Assembly (NCBI GenBank): GCA_965247075.1 | Contig: CBDFGK010000001.1 | Coordinates: 1-64,000 of the forward strand | Reading direction: 5' to 3' | Length of the DNA: 64,000 bases | Source: CBDFGK01 sp965247075 | GTDB taxonomy: Bacteria > Pseudomonadota > Gammaproteobacteria > Pseudomonadales > Halieaceae | In this document: positions 54,110 to 63,349 of the stretch, one piece after another | How the letters are laid out: each line of letters starts with the position of its first letter | Numbering within the stretch: position 1 is the first letter of the stretch | Position numbers and translations under genes: made by a program | The notes under the pieces: generated by a model | Told to the model about the DNA's origin: nothing | Seen by the model: only the letters and a program-made list of their open reading frames with translations | Databases searched by the model: none

Positions 54110-55243
54110 ATGGGCCCCTTGAACGGCTATACAGTAATCGAATTATCGGGCATTGGGCCAGCTCCCATGGGTGGGATGATTCTCGCTGATATGGGAGCCG
54201 AAGTAATACGTATCGAACGGGCCGGCGCGTGGAATCCACTCAAGTCCAGCGACATCAGCTTCCGCGGCAAAAAGTCAGTTGTGGTGAATCTGAAAGAATC
54301 CGAGGGTGTGGAGACCTTGCTGCGCATGGTGGAGAACGCCGATGTCTTGATCGACCCCTATCGACCGGGTGTCTGTGAAAAGCTGGGCGTGGGGCCGGAT
54401 GAGTGTCTGCAGCGCAATCCCAAACTGATTTTTGCCCGTATGACCGGTTGGGGGCAGGAGGGTCCGCTGGCCAAGGCTGCCGGCCACGACATCAATTACA
54501 TTGCCATAACTGGTGCCCTGTACGCCACGGGACGCAAAGGTGCAAAGCCTGTGCCGCCCTTAAACCTGGTGGGCGATATGGGCGGCGGTGGCATGTTGCT
54601 AGTGAACGGCGTATTGGCGGCCTTGCTGGAAGCCCACAACTCGGGCAAGGGCCAGGTTATCGATGTCGCCATGGTAGACGGCGCCGCCCAGCTCATGTGG
54701 ATGTTCCATGGTTTCCAGGCCGCCGGTGGCTGGGACGAGACTCAGCGCGAGTCTAATATGCTGGACGGAGCGGCACATTTTTACGACACCTATGAATGCG
54801 CCGATGGCGAGTACATTTCCATCGGTTCCATCGAACCGAGGTTTTATGCCCTGTTGATAGAGAAGGCCGAGCTGGACCCAGCGGAGTTTGCCGACCAGCA
54901 CAACCGCGCGCTCTGGCCGCAGTTGACGGCACGTTTAGATGAGATATTCAAAACCAAAACCCAGGCCCAGTGGTGCGAAATCATGGCCGGCACAGATGTA
55001 TGTTTTGCGCCAGTGCTGAATTTTATGGATGCCCCCAAACATCCCGCCAACGTGGCCAGAAACACCTACATCGAAGTCGATGGCATTACCCAGCCGGCGC
55101 CGGCGCCGCGCTTTAGCCGCACCCCGGCCGAGGTTAGTCATGGTATCCGCGAGCTGGGAGCAGACACGGATGCAACCCTGACCGCCATGGGCTTTGCAAC
55201 ACAGGAAATTGCCGCCATGCGTGAGGCCGGCGTAATCGGGTAG
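54110..55243 (+). CDS. CaiB/BaiF family CoA-transferase (alpha-methylacyl-CoA racemase-like)
   Basis: A 377-residue class III enzyme. VIELSGIGPAPMGGMILADM and VIRIERAG at the start, VDVAMVDGAAQLMWMF carrying the catalytic Asp near 185, and ARMTGWGQEGPLAKAAGHDI near 105 are typical. The sequence around GHDINYIAITGAL is as in alpha-methylacyl-CoA racemases, which epimerise 2-methyl-branched acyl-CoAs. AAGGAG precedes the ATG at 54110. Confidence 0.93.
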   Translation: MGPLNGYTVIELSGIGPAPMGGMILADMGAEVIRIERAGAWNPLKSSDISFRGKKSVVVNLKESEGVETLLRMVENADVLIDPYRPGVCEKLGVGPDECLQRNPKLIFARMTGWGQEGPLAKAAGHDINYIAITGALYATGRKGAKPVPPLNLVGDMGGGGMLLVNGVLAALLEAHNSGKGQVIDVAMVDGAAQLMWMFHGFQAAGGWDETQRESNMLDGAAHFYDTYECADGEYISIGSIEPRFYALLIEKAELDPAEFADQHNRALWPQLTARLDEIFKTKTQAQWCEIMAGTDVCFAPVLNFMDAPKHPANVARNTYIEVDGITQPAPAPRFSRTPAEVSHGIRELGADTDATLTAMGFATQEIAAMREAGVIG

Positions 55244-55270
55244 TCTTACATACGCACAGGAGACAGCACT

Positions 55271-56053
55271 ATGAGCAGTGAACAGAACGTCACCATTGAA
55301 CGCAAAGGCCCGACAGCCATTGTTAGTTTTAACCGTCCCGAGAGCCTCAATGCCATCGAGGCGGGAATACGGGCGGAAATTCTCGCCGCGGCCAATGAGG
55401 TGAACGCTGACGACAGTATTCGTGTGGTGATTTTGACCGGCGCGGGGCGGGCCTTTTGTGCCGGTGCGGATCTCACCGAGAAGCAAGCGCCGGACTTTAG
55501 TGTTGAAGATATGCTCAACCGGGAATACAAACCTGCGTTGATGGCCATTACCAACGCGCCAAAGCCGTGGCTCAGCGCCGTCAATGGTGCCGCCGCCGGG
55601 GTCGGTAGTGCTTTTGCCATGAACTGTGATCTTACCGTGATGGCCGAAGACGCCTATTTCTACCAGGCATTTGCTGCTATCAGCTTGATTCCCGATGGGG
55701 GTTCGACCTGGCATCTGGCTCGCACGCTGGGTAAAAAGAAAGCCTACGAACTCATCGCTCTAGGGGAAAAACTCAAGGCGAATAAGTGCCTGCAGCTCGG
55801 TCTTTGTAACCGCGTGGTGCCCGCTGACAAGCTTATGGACGAGGCGCTGGCGCTGGCCACGGAGCTGGCGGGCAAGGCGCCCTTGTCGCTGCGCTACGCC
55901 AAGCAGACTGTTAATGCAGCCATGACCGAAAGCGTCGACCAGACCATATCCAACGAAGCGCGCTATCAAGCCCTGTGTATAAAAAGTGCAGATGCTGTTG
56001 AGGGCGCCACGGCATTTATAGAAAAACGCACGCCCAATTTTCAGGGTAGGTAA
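55271..56053 (+). CDS. enoyl-CoA hydratase/isomerase
   Basis: A 260-residue crotonase. GAGRAFCAGADLTEKQA and GAAAGVGSAFAMNCDLTVMA form the oxyanion sites, and IPDGGSTWHLAR has the Asp/Gly pattern seen in isomerase-type members, where the first Glu is replaced. It ends TAFIEKRTPNFQGR. CACAGGAGA precedes the ATG. Last intact gene of the cluster starting at 52077; crotonase fragments follow. Confidence 0.93.
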   Translation: MSSEQNVTIERKGPTAIVSFNRPESLNAIEAGIRAEILAAANEVNADDSIRVVILTGAGRAFCAGADLTEKQAPDFSVEDMLNREYKPALMAITNAPKPWLSAVNGAAAGVGSAFAMNCDLTVMAEDAYFYQAFAAISLIPDGGSTWHLARTLGKKKAYELIALGEKLKANKCLQLGLCNRVVPADKLMDEALALATELAGKAPLSLRYAKQTVNAAMTESVDQTISNEARYQALCIKSADAVEGATAFIEKRTPNFQGR

Positions 56054-56085
56054 AAAACAGTCGGGACACAGGAGAGGATAGGCGG

Positions 56086-56172
56086 GTGCGCGAAGAAATA
56101 TTGTTGGCACAGAAGTCGGACAACATTGCCACGGTGACATTGAATCGCCCTGCTGTGTCCCTGCAACAGTGA
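56086..56172 (+). pseudogene. crotonase start, truncated
   Basis: REEILLAQKSDNIATVTLNR with a Pro following is the first 21 residues of a crotonase; the frame stops at TGA 56170-56172 and the rest is missing. AGGAGAGGAT lies upstream. Remnant of a second enoyl-CoA hydratase. Confidence 0.6.
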
Positions 56173-56321
56173 AAATAGGTAACAGCCTGGTCGACCGGGG
56201 CCTACGATTGACAGGTCACAACATATCAGTGTCCCGTATTTATCCCACGCCAGAAATTCTGGCAGCGACCGTCACTACCTTCGCAGCGGACAACTTCAGC
56301 CGCTGATAAAGGAGTCTTGTG

Positions 56322-56468
56322 ATGAGCGACTGCCAGACGATCATTGTAGAACAACGCGGTGCGGACCATGCCATTATTTCGTGTGAGAAACACGGCCCCC
56401 GTTCAGTATCATCTCGTATTGGAAGAGGCTGCCGGTTTACAAAGATTGTTAGACTGTTAGACTGCTAG
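56322..56468 (+). pseudogene. second crotonase start, truncated
   Basis: MSDCQTIIVEQRGADHAII resembles a crotonase N-terminus; thereafter the sequence is not family-like and ends at TAG 56466-56468 after a short GTTAGACT duplication. AAAGGAG precedes the ATG. Between this and the previous remnant, a further frame ending at TGA 56303-56305 (IYPTPEILAATVTTFAADNF) looks like the tail of another unrecognised gene. Confidence 0.45.
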
Positions 56469-56493
56469 CCACCCTCAAAGTATTGGATTCTGG

Positions 56494-57129
56494 ATGATTT
56501 CAGCAGCAGCACTGGACCGATTACGGGCCGGTAACCGCCGATTTGTGGAGGGCAATCTCAACAGCGGGATTCTCGCCAGCCCGGCCCGTCGCAATGCGCT
56601 GATCAGTGATCAAAAACCCTTTGCCATTATTCTCGGTTGTTCCGATTCCCGGGTGCCTGGAGAGATAATTTTTGACCAGGGCCTGGGCGACCTGTTTGTC
56701 ATTCGCGTTGCCGGCAATGTGGTGGCGCCCTCGCAGATTGGCAGTATCGAATATGCCGCTGAGCAGTTCGGATGTCATTTGGTGGTTGTATTGGGGCATT
56801 CAAATTGTGGAGCGGTTACCGCGACCCTGGAACAGTTGCAACGCCCGGACAAAAACCGTTCACGTAACCTGCGTTCTATTGTTGGCCGCATTCAACCCTC
56901 GGTAGAGGGATTGCTGCTAACCGACGCAAGGCATGATCCAGAGCAACTCCTGCACGAGGCGGTTCGCGCTAATATACATGCCTCCGTCGAACAATTGCGA
57001 CATGGCTCCGATATTCTGGAGAACCTTGTGCAGGATGGTGAATTGCAAATCGTTGGGGCCGAGTATTCCTTGAAAACCGGCATTATTGAGTTTTTTGAAA
57101 AAGAGATTGGCGATGGCATCATTGATTGA
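56494..57129 (+). CDS. beta-carbonic anhydrase
   Basis: A 211-residue zinc enzyme that interconverts CO2 and bicarbonate. ILGCSDSRVPGEIIF near residue 47 has the zinc Cys and Asp-Arg dyad, and VVLGHSNCGAVTATL near 97 has the His and second Cys ligand. IRVAGNVVAPSQIGSIEYA is conserved. Together with the acyl-CoA carboxylase downstream it could supply bicarbonate, though this is inference. Its 3' end overlaps the next gene by 17 bases. Confidence 0.95.
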   Translation: MISAAALDRLRAGNRRFVEGNLNSGILASPARRNALISDQKPFAIILGCSDSRVPGEIIFDQGLGDLFVIRVAGNVVAPSQIGSIEYAAEQFGCHLVVVLGHSNCGAVTATLEQLQRPDKNRSRNLRSIVGRIQPSVEGLLLTDARHDPEQLLHEAVRANIHASVEQLRHGSDILENLVQDGELQIVGAEYSLKTGIIEFFEKEIGDGIID

Positions 57130-57676
57130 CGAGACTGATTACGGCCCCCTGGCTTGCCTGGTCGGGGTTTGGAAAGGCGGCGAAGGCATGGACGTGGCGC
57201 CTGAGCCCGATGATGACGAGCGCAATCCCTATTACGAAACCCTGATCTTTGCGGCGACCGCTGACGTGACCAATGCCGAGCAGCAAACACTTTCGGTGCT
57301 GCGTTACCATCAGGAAGTACGGCGAAAATCCAACGACAAGGTGTTTCACGACCAAGTGGGCTACTGGCTCTGGGATGCCACTACCGGTGAGATTGTGCAA
57401 ACACTGAGCATTCCACGCGCGGTAAGCCTGCTGGCGAGAGGGACAGCGAGCGTGCAGGGTGATACCACTGTGCTGCAAGTATGTGCCGCTGTTGGTGACG
57501 AGCAATGGGGAATCATTCAATCACCCTTCATGCAGGAGAAAGCGCCCGTTGTGGGATTTAGCCACCGGATTACCGTTACCGGTGACAGGCTCCAATACAG
57601 CGAAACCACCTTGCTGCATATCTACGGGAAACAAAACCATGAACATACTGACGACAATGTTCTGCAACGTCAGTGA
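57113..57676 (+). CDS. FABP/THAP4-like heme-binding beta-barrel protein
   Basis: A 187-residue protein with LIDETDYGPLACLVGVWKGG near 4-23, followed by beta strands (FHDQVGYWLWDATTGEIVQT, SIPRAVSLLARGTA) and the C-terminal YSETTLLHIYGKQNHEHTDD, matching nitrobindin/FABP-like domain proteins. In relatives a distal His in a PHxG-like site binds heme; here the layout suggests a lipid or heme barrel, which I cannot settle. Overlaps carbonic anhydrase and precedes the carboxylase by 9 bases. Confidence 0.75.
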   Translation: MASLIDETDYGPLACLVGVWKGGEGMDVAPEPDDDERNPYYETLIFAATADVTNAEQQTLSVLRYHQEVRRKSNDKVFHDQVGYWLWDATTGEIVQTLSIPRAVSLLARGTASVQGDTTVLQVCAAVGDEQWGIIQSPFMQEKAPVVGFSHRITVTGDRLQYSETTLLHIYGKQNHEHTDDNVLQRQ

Positions 57677-57685
57677 GCGCCAGGC

Positions 57686-59236
57686 ATGAGTGATCAAAAA
57701 CGACCCGAGCTGGCCTATGTAGATGAGCGCCACGACAAGACCCTGGATGAGCAGCGCGAGGAAGCCGCCGCGAAACGCCACGCCAAGGGCTACCGAACCG
57801 CGCGGGAAAACCTGGAAGACCTGGTCGATGCGGGCTCGTTCACCGAGTACGGCCAATTGGCCGTGGCAGCGCAGCGTAATCGCCGCGACTACGAAGATTT
57901 GCAGAGCCGCACGGCGGCCGATGGGGTCATCACCGGCATCGGTACCGTCAACGGCCATCAAACGGCAGTCATTGTCTATGACTACTCCGTGCTGGCTGGC
58001 ACCCAGGGCTTTTTCCATCACAAAAAGCTTGATCGTATTTGCGAACTTGCCGAAGACTGGAACCTGCCGGTCATCATGTACACAGAAGGTGGGGGCGGTA
58101 GGCCGGGTGACACCGATGTGCAGGTGCAAATCGCCGGTTTGAATATTACTTCCTTTGCCACCTGGGTCAGGCTTTCCGGTCAGGTACCCAGAATAGCCAT
58201 CAATAACGGCTACTGTTTTGCGGGCAATGCAGCCTTGTTCGGTTGCGCTGATATTACCGTCGCAACACGCACATCGTGGATCGGCATGGCCGGCCCCGCC
58301 ATGATTGAAGGCGGCGGCCTGGGGGTATTCGCGCCCACCGATATAGGGCCGATCAATGTGCAGGAAAAAAATGGCACCGTTGATATCGTCGCTGAAGACG
58401 AAGCTGACGCCACGCGAATCAGCAAGCAGTTGCTGAGCTATTTCCAGGGGCCGGTGGAAGACTGGACCTGCTCCAGCCAGGACAGTTTGCGAGATGCTGT
58501 GCCTGAAGATCGACGCTGGGGCTACCCGGTGCGGCGCATTATTGAAACCATCGCCGACGATGGATCATTTATGGAGTTGAGGCGTGTTTACGGTCGCCCC
58601 ATCATTACTGGTTTTATACGCCTGGAGGGGAAACCGGCAGGACTGATAGCCAACGATTGTCAGCAACTCGGTGGTGCGGTGGATGCGGAAGCGGCCGAGA
58701 AGGCGGCACGTTTTTTGCAACTGTGTGATGCCTATGAACTGCCGGTGCTGTCACTGACAGATACTCCCGGTTTTATGGTCGGCCCCGACAGTGAAAAGCA
58801 GGCAGCCGTACGGCGCATGTCCAGCCTGTTTGTAACCGGTGCCAGTTTGACTGTTCCCATCATTGCCATATTCCTGCGCAAGGGCTATGGCCTGGGTGCC
58901 ATGGCTATGACCGGCGGTAGTTTTGTTGCTCCTGTTTACGCCGCTGCCTGGCCCACGGGCGAGTTTGGCGGCATGGGGCTGGAAGGTGCGGTGCGGCTTG
59001 GCTACAGGAAGGAGCTGGAGGCAATCGAGGATAGCGAGGAGCGTGAGGCCCTGTTCGATAAACTGGTGGCCAGGATGTATGAAATTGGCAAGGCCACCGA
59101 GGCAGCGGCGCACTTGGAGATCGATGCCGTCATTGACCCGGTCGATACTCGTGCGGTAATAATTCGCGCCTTGAATGCGGCCCCGCGACCGCGGCTCTCC
59201 CACGGCAAGCGCCGCAATTTTGTCGATACATGGTAA
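57686..59236 (+). CDS. acyl-CoA carboxylase, carboxyltransferase subunit
   Basis: A 516-residue carboxyltransferase of the PccB/MccB/AccD type. VITGIGTVNGHQTAVIVYDY, GYCFAGNAALFGCADITVAT and IGMAGPAMIEGGGLGVF form the N-terminal crotonase half; IETIADDGSFMELRRVYGRP and VPIIAIFLRKGYGLGAMAMT the C-terminal half. It carries CO2 from biotin to an acyl-CoA. No biotin carboxylase or biotin carrier gene lies in the window. Placed after carbonic anhydrase. Confidence 0.93.
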   Translation: MSDQKRPELAYVDERHDKTLDEQREEAAAKRHAKGYRTARENLEDLVDAGSFTEYGQLAVAAQRNRRDYEDLQSRTAADGVITGIGTVNGHQTAVIVYDYSVLAGTQGFFHHKKLDRICELAEDWNLPVIMYTEGGGGRPGDTDVQVQIAGLNITSFATWVRLSGQVPRIAINNGYCFAGNAALFGCADITVATRTSWIGMAGPAMIEGGGLGVFAPTDIGPINVQEKNGTVDIVAEDEADATRISKQLLSYFQGPVEDWTCSSQDSLRDAVPEDRRWGYPVRRIIETIADDGSFMELRRVYGRPIITGFIRLEGKPAGLIANDCQQLGGAVDAEAAEKAARFLQLCDAYELPVLSLTDTPGFMVGPDSEKQAAVRRMSSLFVTGASLTVPIIAIFLRKGYGLGAMAMTGGSFVAPVYAAAWPTGEFGGMGLEGAVRLGYRKELEAIEDSEEREALFDKLVARMYEIGKATEAAAHLEIDAVIDPVDTRAVIIRALNAAPRPRLSHGKRRNFVDTW

Positions 59237-59248
59237 CTGGCTTACGCA

Positions 59249-60256
59249 GTGACAGAAGAGATACCCACCGTCATCGTCTCAGGCTTTAATGCTGTTTTGC
59301 AGGTAGCAGAGCGGTTTGGTGTACAGCGACGAGAACTGCTGGCGCATGCACATTTGGAGCCGGAATGGCTGCGGCATCGGGACGATCGCTTGCCGGTAGC
59401 GGGTTTTCTTGACTTATACAGTTTGGCGGCCAGTCATAGCGGTCGCGATGATATCGGTATTTTCGTGGGCCGCGCCAACTACTTCACCGGACTCAGCCTG
59501 CTCTTGTATATGTCGACCCTGTGTCACAGTCTGCGCGAGTACCTGAATCTGGTGCCCAGTATTCTCCGCTTGCGCGGCGATATTGGCGTATTGGCCATAG
59601 AGCGCGCCGGTGATTTTATTCGCCTGGAATGGCGGCCGCTGCTGGAGCAGACCCGCGGCCAGCGTTTTTTGAGTGATGACATTCTCTCCTCATCGGCAGC
59701 CATCGTGAATGCCTTGTGCATAGATCCGATTCCAGTGCGCCGGGCACATTTTACCTATGCAGAGCCGGCCGACAGAGAGCAGTTAGAGCTGGCCCTTGGC
59801 ACCGATCTACATTTTGACCAGCCGGTAAGCTGTCTCTATTTTGATCGTTCCTGTCTGCATGCTCCGGTTATCAAATTGGACTATGAGCTGGATGAAAGCT
59901 GGACCTCTGCATTACAGGATTTGTTTGAGTCAGAGTTTTCTGAAGATCCTTTTTTACATGCCGCGAGACAGGTTATTGCCCGCTTTTTGCCTACCGGTGA
60001 GGTATCTATCGATGGCTTGGCCACGGAGCTAGGTGTTTCCAGGCGCACCCTGCAACGCCGCCTCACAGACCGGGATACACACTTTTTGCAGGTGCTGGCC
60101 GAGGTCCGAGCAGAACTGGCGGCTCGCTATCTGGGCGATCAACGCCTGGGTATCACCGAGATCGCCTTCCTGCTCGGATATTCTGACCTGGCCTCGTTCT
60201 CAACCGCTTTTCGCAGTTGGTACTATTGCTCTCCCAGCGAGTTTCGCAGTCGCTAA
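59249..60256 (+). CDS. AraC-family transcriptional regulator
   Basis: A 335-residue protein of the same long AraC group as the regulator at 50 kb, with a ligand domain (LAHAHLEPEWLRHRDDRLPV) and a C-terminal double HTH (GLATELGVSRRTLQRRLTDR and GITEIAFLLGYSDLASFSTA). The GTG at 59249 starts 12 bases after the carboxylase stop, suggesting co-transcription. Its stop codon overlaps the end of an HNH remnant on the other strand. Confidence 0.92.
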   Translation: MTEEIPTVIVSGFNAVLQVAERFGVQRRELLAHAHLEPEWLRHRDDRLPVAGFLDLYSLAASHSGRDDIGIFVGRANYFTGLSLLLYMSTLCHSLREYLNLVPSILRLRGDIGVLAIERAGDFIRLEWRPLLEQTRGQRFLSDDILSSSAAIVNALCIDPIPVRRAHFTYAEPADREQLELALGTDLHFDQPVSCLYFDRSCLHAPVIKLDYELDESWTSALQDLFESEFSEDPFLHAARQVIARFLPTGEVSIDGLATELGVSRRTLQRRLTDRDTHFLQVLAEVRAELAARYLGDQRLGITEIAFLLGYSDLASFSTAFRSWYYCSPSEFRSR

Positions 60257-60486
60257 ACGGCATTCCTCATTCCGCTCGCATTGCGAAAGTGATCCTGGCC
60301 GCCAGCGCCCGGTTTGATCTCGAATCCACCCTCGAGCTGTAGTTGGTGGTGCTTGGAACACAGCATAATCAGGTTCTCAACCCGTGCATCAGCCTGTTGC
60401 TTGAATAAATCTGTAACATCTTCGTGTTCTGAATGGTTTTCAAATATACTTGCCTGAGCAATGCGGGTTTCTCGCCTGCGGAATCC
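60253..60486 (-). pseudogene. HNH endonuclease, C-terminal remnant
   Basis: The minus-strand frame ending at TAG 60253-60255 reads FKQQADARVENLIMLCSKHH, then QLQLEGGFEIKPGAGG. NLIMLCSKHH is the core of an HNH nuclease (N...LC..HH). No start is present and most of the protein is missing. Confidence 0.65.
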
Positions 60487-60663
60487 TGTTGTTTTTTCCA
60501 GTTACTGTTCGTACCTTTAACGTAACAAATTCAAGAGGATTTTTTAATGCCTTGCGAAAATATTTCCTTATATTTTAATGGATTGAGAGTTTATGGATGC
60601 GCACTGGCCAGTGAGCTCCAAGCCAGTAACGACAGACTGGCTGCTGCTAATCAGGAAAGCTTT

Positions 60664-60786
60664 ATGCGCGCGTGGAAAGTAAATGAATTTGGCGAACCGG
60701 GCCAGGTACTGGCACTGGTCGAGAGTGCTGAGGATTTTGAAGCTGGCCAAAGCCAAGGTGGTGGTGCGGGTTCGCGCCTGATGTAG
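60664..60786 (+). pseudogene. zinc-type alcohol dehydrogenase/quinone oxidoreductase start, truncated
   Basis: MRAWKVNEFGEPGQVLALVE matches the first 20 residues of quinone-oxidoreductase-like MDR enzymes. A frame change near 60745 brings AKVVVRVRA into view, the next family strand, and then a stop. The rest is lost. The frame can be read from an ATG at 60547 with AGAGGA before it, so a useless fusion peptide may be made. Confidence 0.6.
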
Positions 60787-60787
60787 C

Positions 60788-61645
60788 ATGCCAGATACTA
60801 CTCAAGACTATGTCGTTTCCAGCATCCTGGAAGATCAGGCCACGCTACAGGCCCGCTTCCAGGAACTCGGTTACCTGCTTGTCAAGGGCTACATTGGTGC
60901 GCAACAATGCGATCAATTGCTCGAAACTCTGTTGAACGAGCTTAAGCCCCACGTCGGCTTTGATGCCGATGTACACCAGCCGGTCCTGGTGGGACAGCCC
61001 TTTTTTGAAACCGATCGTACCTGGGATGAAGTGTATCCCCGCATCCAGTCACTGGAGTCGTTTCACAGCTTCTTTCACAGCAGCCACATTCAAAACCTGA
61101 TGGAGACAGTTAGCGGCAAAGATGTTTTTGTTTACCCGATAAAAATGGCTCGCATCTCCACACCCGGCAAGATCGGCTATGAAACCCCACCTCATCAGGA
61201 CGCCCACTCCCACCGTGCCGGTCCCACCATGGCGGGCATCTGGGTGGCACTACACGACATTACGCAAGCAATGGGCCGGGTAAAGGTACTGGCCGGCTCC
61301 CACAAGGGCGGCGTGCGGCCCGTATTTCAGGCGGGGGGCGTAGGCGGAATCCAATGCGAAATATATGCCGAGGAAAACAACTGGCATGTCTCCGATTTTG
61401 AACAGGGCGATGTGCTAATTTTTCATTCCTGCTGCGTCCACAAAGCCGAGCCCAACACCACCGACAAGACCGTGCGCATCAGTGTGGATACGCGTTTTTG
61501 CGATTTCGGCGCGCCGGTATTTTCCACCAATTTTGAACCGCACCACGGCTGGCGCATCGATGGGCTAAACTGGGACGTGATCTACAAAAACTGGCAGCAC
61601 AGCGATTACCAGTACTATTGGAAGGATTACCCCAATCTCTGTTAG
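60788..61645 (+). CDS. phytanoyl-CoA dioxygenase family protein
   Basis: A 285-residue Fe(II)/2-oxoglutarate oxygenase. HQDAHSHRAGPTMAGIWVAL near 137-156 has the HxD metal ligands, CCVHKAEPNTTDKTVRISVD near 220-240 has the distal His and the 2-oxoglutarate Arg. Relatives hydroxylate branched lipids such as phytanoyl-CoA. The start ATG follows the MDR fossil directly; no Shine-Dalgarno is evident. The following DDN-like gene lies 19 bases downstream. Confidence 0.9.
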   Translation: MPDTTQDYVVSSILEDQATLQARFQELGYLLVKGYIGAQQCDQLLETLLNELKPHVGFDADVHQPVLVGQPFFETDRTWDEVYPRIQSLESFHSFFHSSHIQNLMETVSGKDVFVYPIKMARISTPGKIGYETPPHQDAHSHRAGPTMAGIWVALHDITQAMGRVKVLAGSHKGGVRPVFQAGGVGGIQCEIYAEENNWHVSDFEQGDVLIFHSCCVHKAEPNTTDKTVRISVDTRFCDFGAPVFSTNFEPHHGWRIDGLNWDVIYKNWQHSDYQYYWKDYPNLC

Positions 61646-61664
61646 GAAAACTGTTGGAGCCAAC

Positions 61665-62105
61665 ATGCCAATCGAACGACAAAAATTGGAACGTGAGTTT
61701 TTCCGCATGCTCAATCGGGTGGTAGAACCAGCGGTGCGCAAGGGCATCGGCTCCCCGCGTTTCGTGCCCGGTGGACTTATCGTGTTGGAAACCAGGGGTT
61801 TCAAGAGTGGTGCGACCAGGCGTACGCCCCTGGCAGCCACCCGACTGGGCGGCTATGTGTTTATCAGCACCTTTCGCGCTGAACGATCTTTCTGGATTAA
61901 GAACCTGCAAAAACAGCCACGCACACGCTACTTCCTTGGTGGCAAGGCCCGCGACGCAAAAGCGTTCGTGATGACGGCAGGTAAGCGCTACCGTCGCCCC
62001 AAAGCCTTGCCGCCCGCCATCGGTAAAATCACCGATTTTCTGGCGCCCTATACACAGGCGGGATGGGCTTTTGCCGTGTTGATGCCCGTCAAAAAGGACA
62101 AATAA
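61665..62105 (+). CDS. DDN-type nitroreductase/deazaflavin-dependent oxidoreductase-like protein
   Basis: A 146-residue split-beta-barrel flavoprotein. GGLIVLETRGFKSGATRRTP near 36-55 and LAATRLGGYVFISTF are hallmarks of the DDN/Rv3547-type family, which binds F420 in actinobacteria and perhaps FMN elsewhere. GGAGCC lies before the ATG. In operon with the oxygenase. Cofactor here is not known. Confidence 0.75.
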   Translation: MPIERQKLEREFFRMLNRVVEPAVRKGIGSPRFVPGGLIVLETRGFKSGATRRTPLAATRLGGYVFISTFRAERSFWIKNLQKQPRTRYFLGGKARDAKAFVMTAGKRYRRPKALPPAIGKITDFLAPYTQAGWAFAVLMPVKKDK

Positions 62106-62121
62106 TACGGGAAGATAAGCC

Positions 62122-62517
62122 ATGGAAGAACCTGTATACGCTATCGCACACATCAACGTGAAGGATTACGACGCCTACCTGGGTATTACCGTGCCGGACT
62201 ACCCCAATATGTTTTGCCGGTACAGCCCCAATACCAATATCGTCCACGGCGGCGGCATCATCGACTAGGTGGAATGCCAGGTGCGCTACACCATGGCCTG
62301 TATCATGGAGTTCATCCAAACCGACCTCAAGTCACTGGAATGCAAAGCCGATGTCAATATTGAATACAACAAGGAAGTACTGACACTCAGCGAAAGCCTG
62401 GCCTGGGGGCACCCGGATGTCGATAGCCGGTACAAGAACAGCAAGGCGCCCGTGGTCAACAACTCGCCCTTTTGCTTCCAGCAATACCGGAAGCGGATCC
62501 ACGACGGGGGTATTTGA
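62122..62517 (+). pseudogene. chimeric fossil: DUF1330 start joined to Baeyer-Villiger monooxygenase end
   Basis: In one frame, PVYAIAHINVKDYDAYL (residues 4-20) is a DUF1330 N-terminus, and LGITVPDYPNMFCRYSPNTN immediately after is the C-terminal region of a flavin monooxygenase. TAG at 62266-62268 interrupts it, and the same frame continues VECQVRYTMACIMEFIQTDL to HDGGI before TGA. A deletion has fused two genes and a nonsense codon followed. Different region of the monooxygenase from the fossil at 17 kb. Confidence 0.8.
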
Positions 62518-62569
62518 GAACTATATTATTGAGCGCTAAGCTCGCAACACAATACTAAAGGAACAAGCT

Positions 62570-63349
62570 ATGCTCGAAGAACTATTTTCCATGCAAGACA
62601 AGGTCTGTGTCATCACCGGTGGCTCACGTGGTCTGGGTTTTTACATGGCCCAGGGATTTTTCACTGCCGGCGCAAAACGTATTTATATCACCGCGCGCAA
62701 AGCCGCGGAGTGCAATGCCGCTGCCAAGGAACTGTCGCAGTATGGCGAGTGCATAGCCCTCACTGGCGACATTAGCTCCATGGATGAAATTCAACGCCTG
62801 GCCGATACGCTGGCCGAGCGGGAAGAGTCCATCGATGTGTTGGTTAACAACGCCGGCTGTGGTTGGCTGGAACCACTGGAAAGCTTCTCCGAGATGGGCT
62901 GGGACAAGGTAATGGATCTAAATGTTAAAACGCCGTTCTTCTTGACCAAAGCGCTGGTGCCCCTACTCAAGCAAGGCGCTTCTGCCACCAACACTGCCGC
63001 TGTTATCAACATCGGCTCTATCGCCGGCATCAGTGCCGCCACCGACACGTTTTCCTACGCACCCAGCAAGGCTGCCATACACCAGGTGACGCGCAACCTG
63101 GCGGTGATCCTGGCCGACGATCACATTCGCGTCAACGCCATTGCGCCGGGACGATTCTTCTCGAAGATGACTGAATACGCCAGCAAAAACAAGGCGGTAT
63201 ACGATGCCGAAATTGCCTACATACCCCTGCATCGCTGGGGCGAGGAGAATGACATCGCCGGCGTCGCCATCATGTTGGCCAGCCCGGCCGGTGCATTTAT
63301 TACCGGGCTGATTATTCCGGTGGATGGTGGTACTACGCTGGTGCGCTAA
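62570..63349 (+). CDS. SDR family oxidoreductase
   Basis: A 259-residue classical SDR. VCVITGGSRGLGFYMAQGFF holds the cofactor motif, VLVNNAGCGWLEPLESFSE the NNAG motif, and FSYAPSKAAIHQVTRNLAVI the catalytic Tyr/Lys. It ends TGLIIPVDGGTTLVR. AAAGGAACAAGC precedes the ATG. Resembles RhlG/3-ketoacyl reductase-like enzymes; substrate not known. Confidence 0.9.
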   Translation: MLEELFSMQDKVCVITGGSRGLGFYMAQGFFTAGAKRIYITARKAAECNAAAKELSQYGECIALTGDISSMDEIQRLADTLAEREESIDVLVNNAGCGWLEPLESFSEMGWDKVMDLNVKTPFFLTKALVPLLKQGASATNTAAVINIGSIAGISAATDTFSYAPSKAAIHQVTRNLAVILADDHIRVNAIAPGRFFSKMTEYASKNKAVYDAEIAYIPLHRWGEENDIAGVAIMLASPAGAFITGLIIPVDGGTTLVR

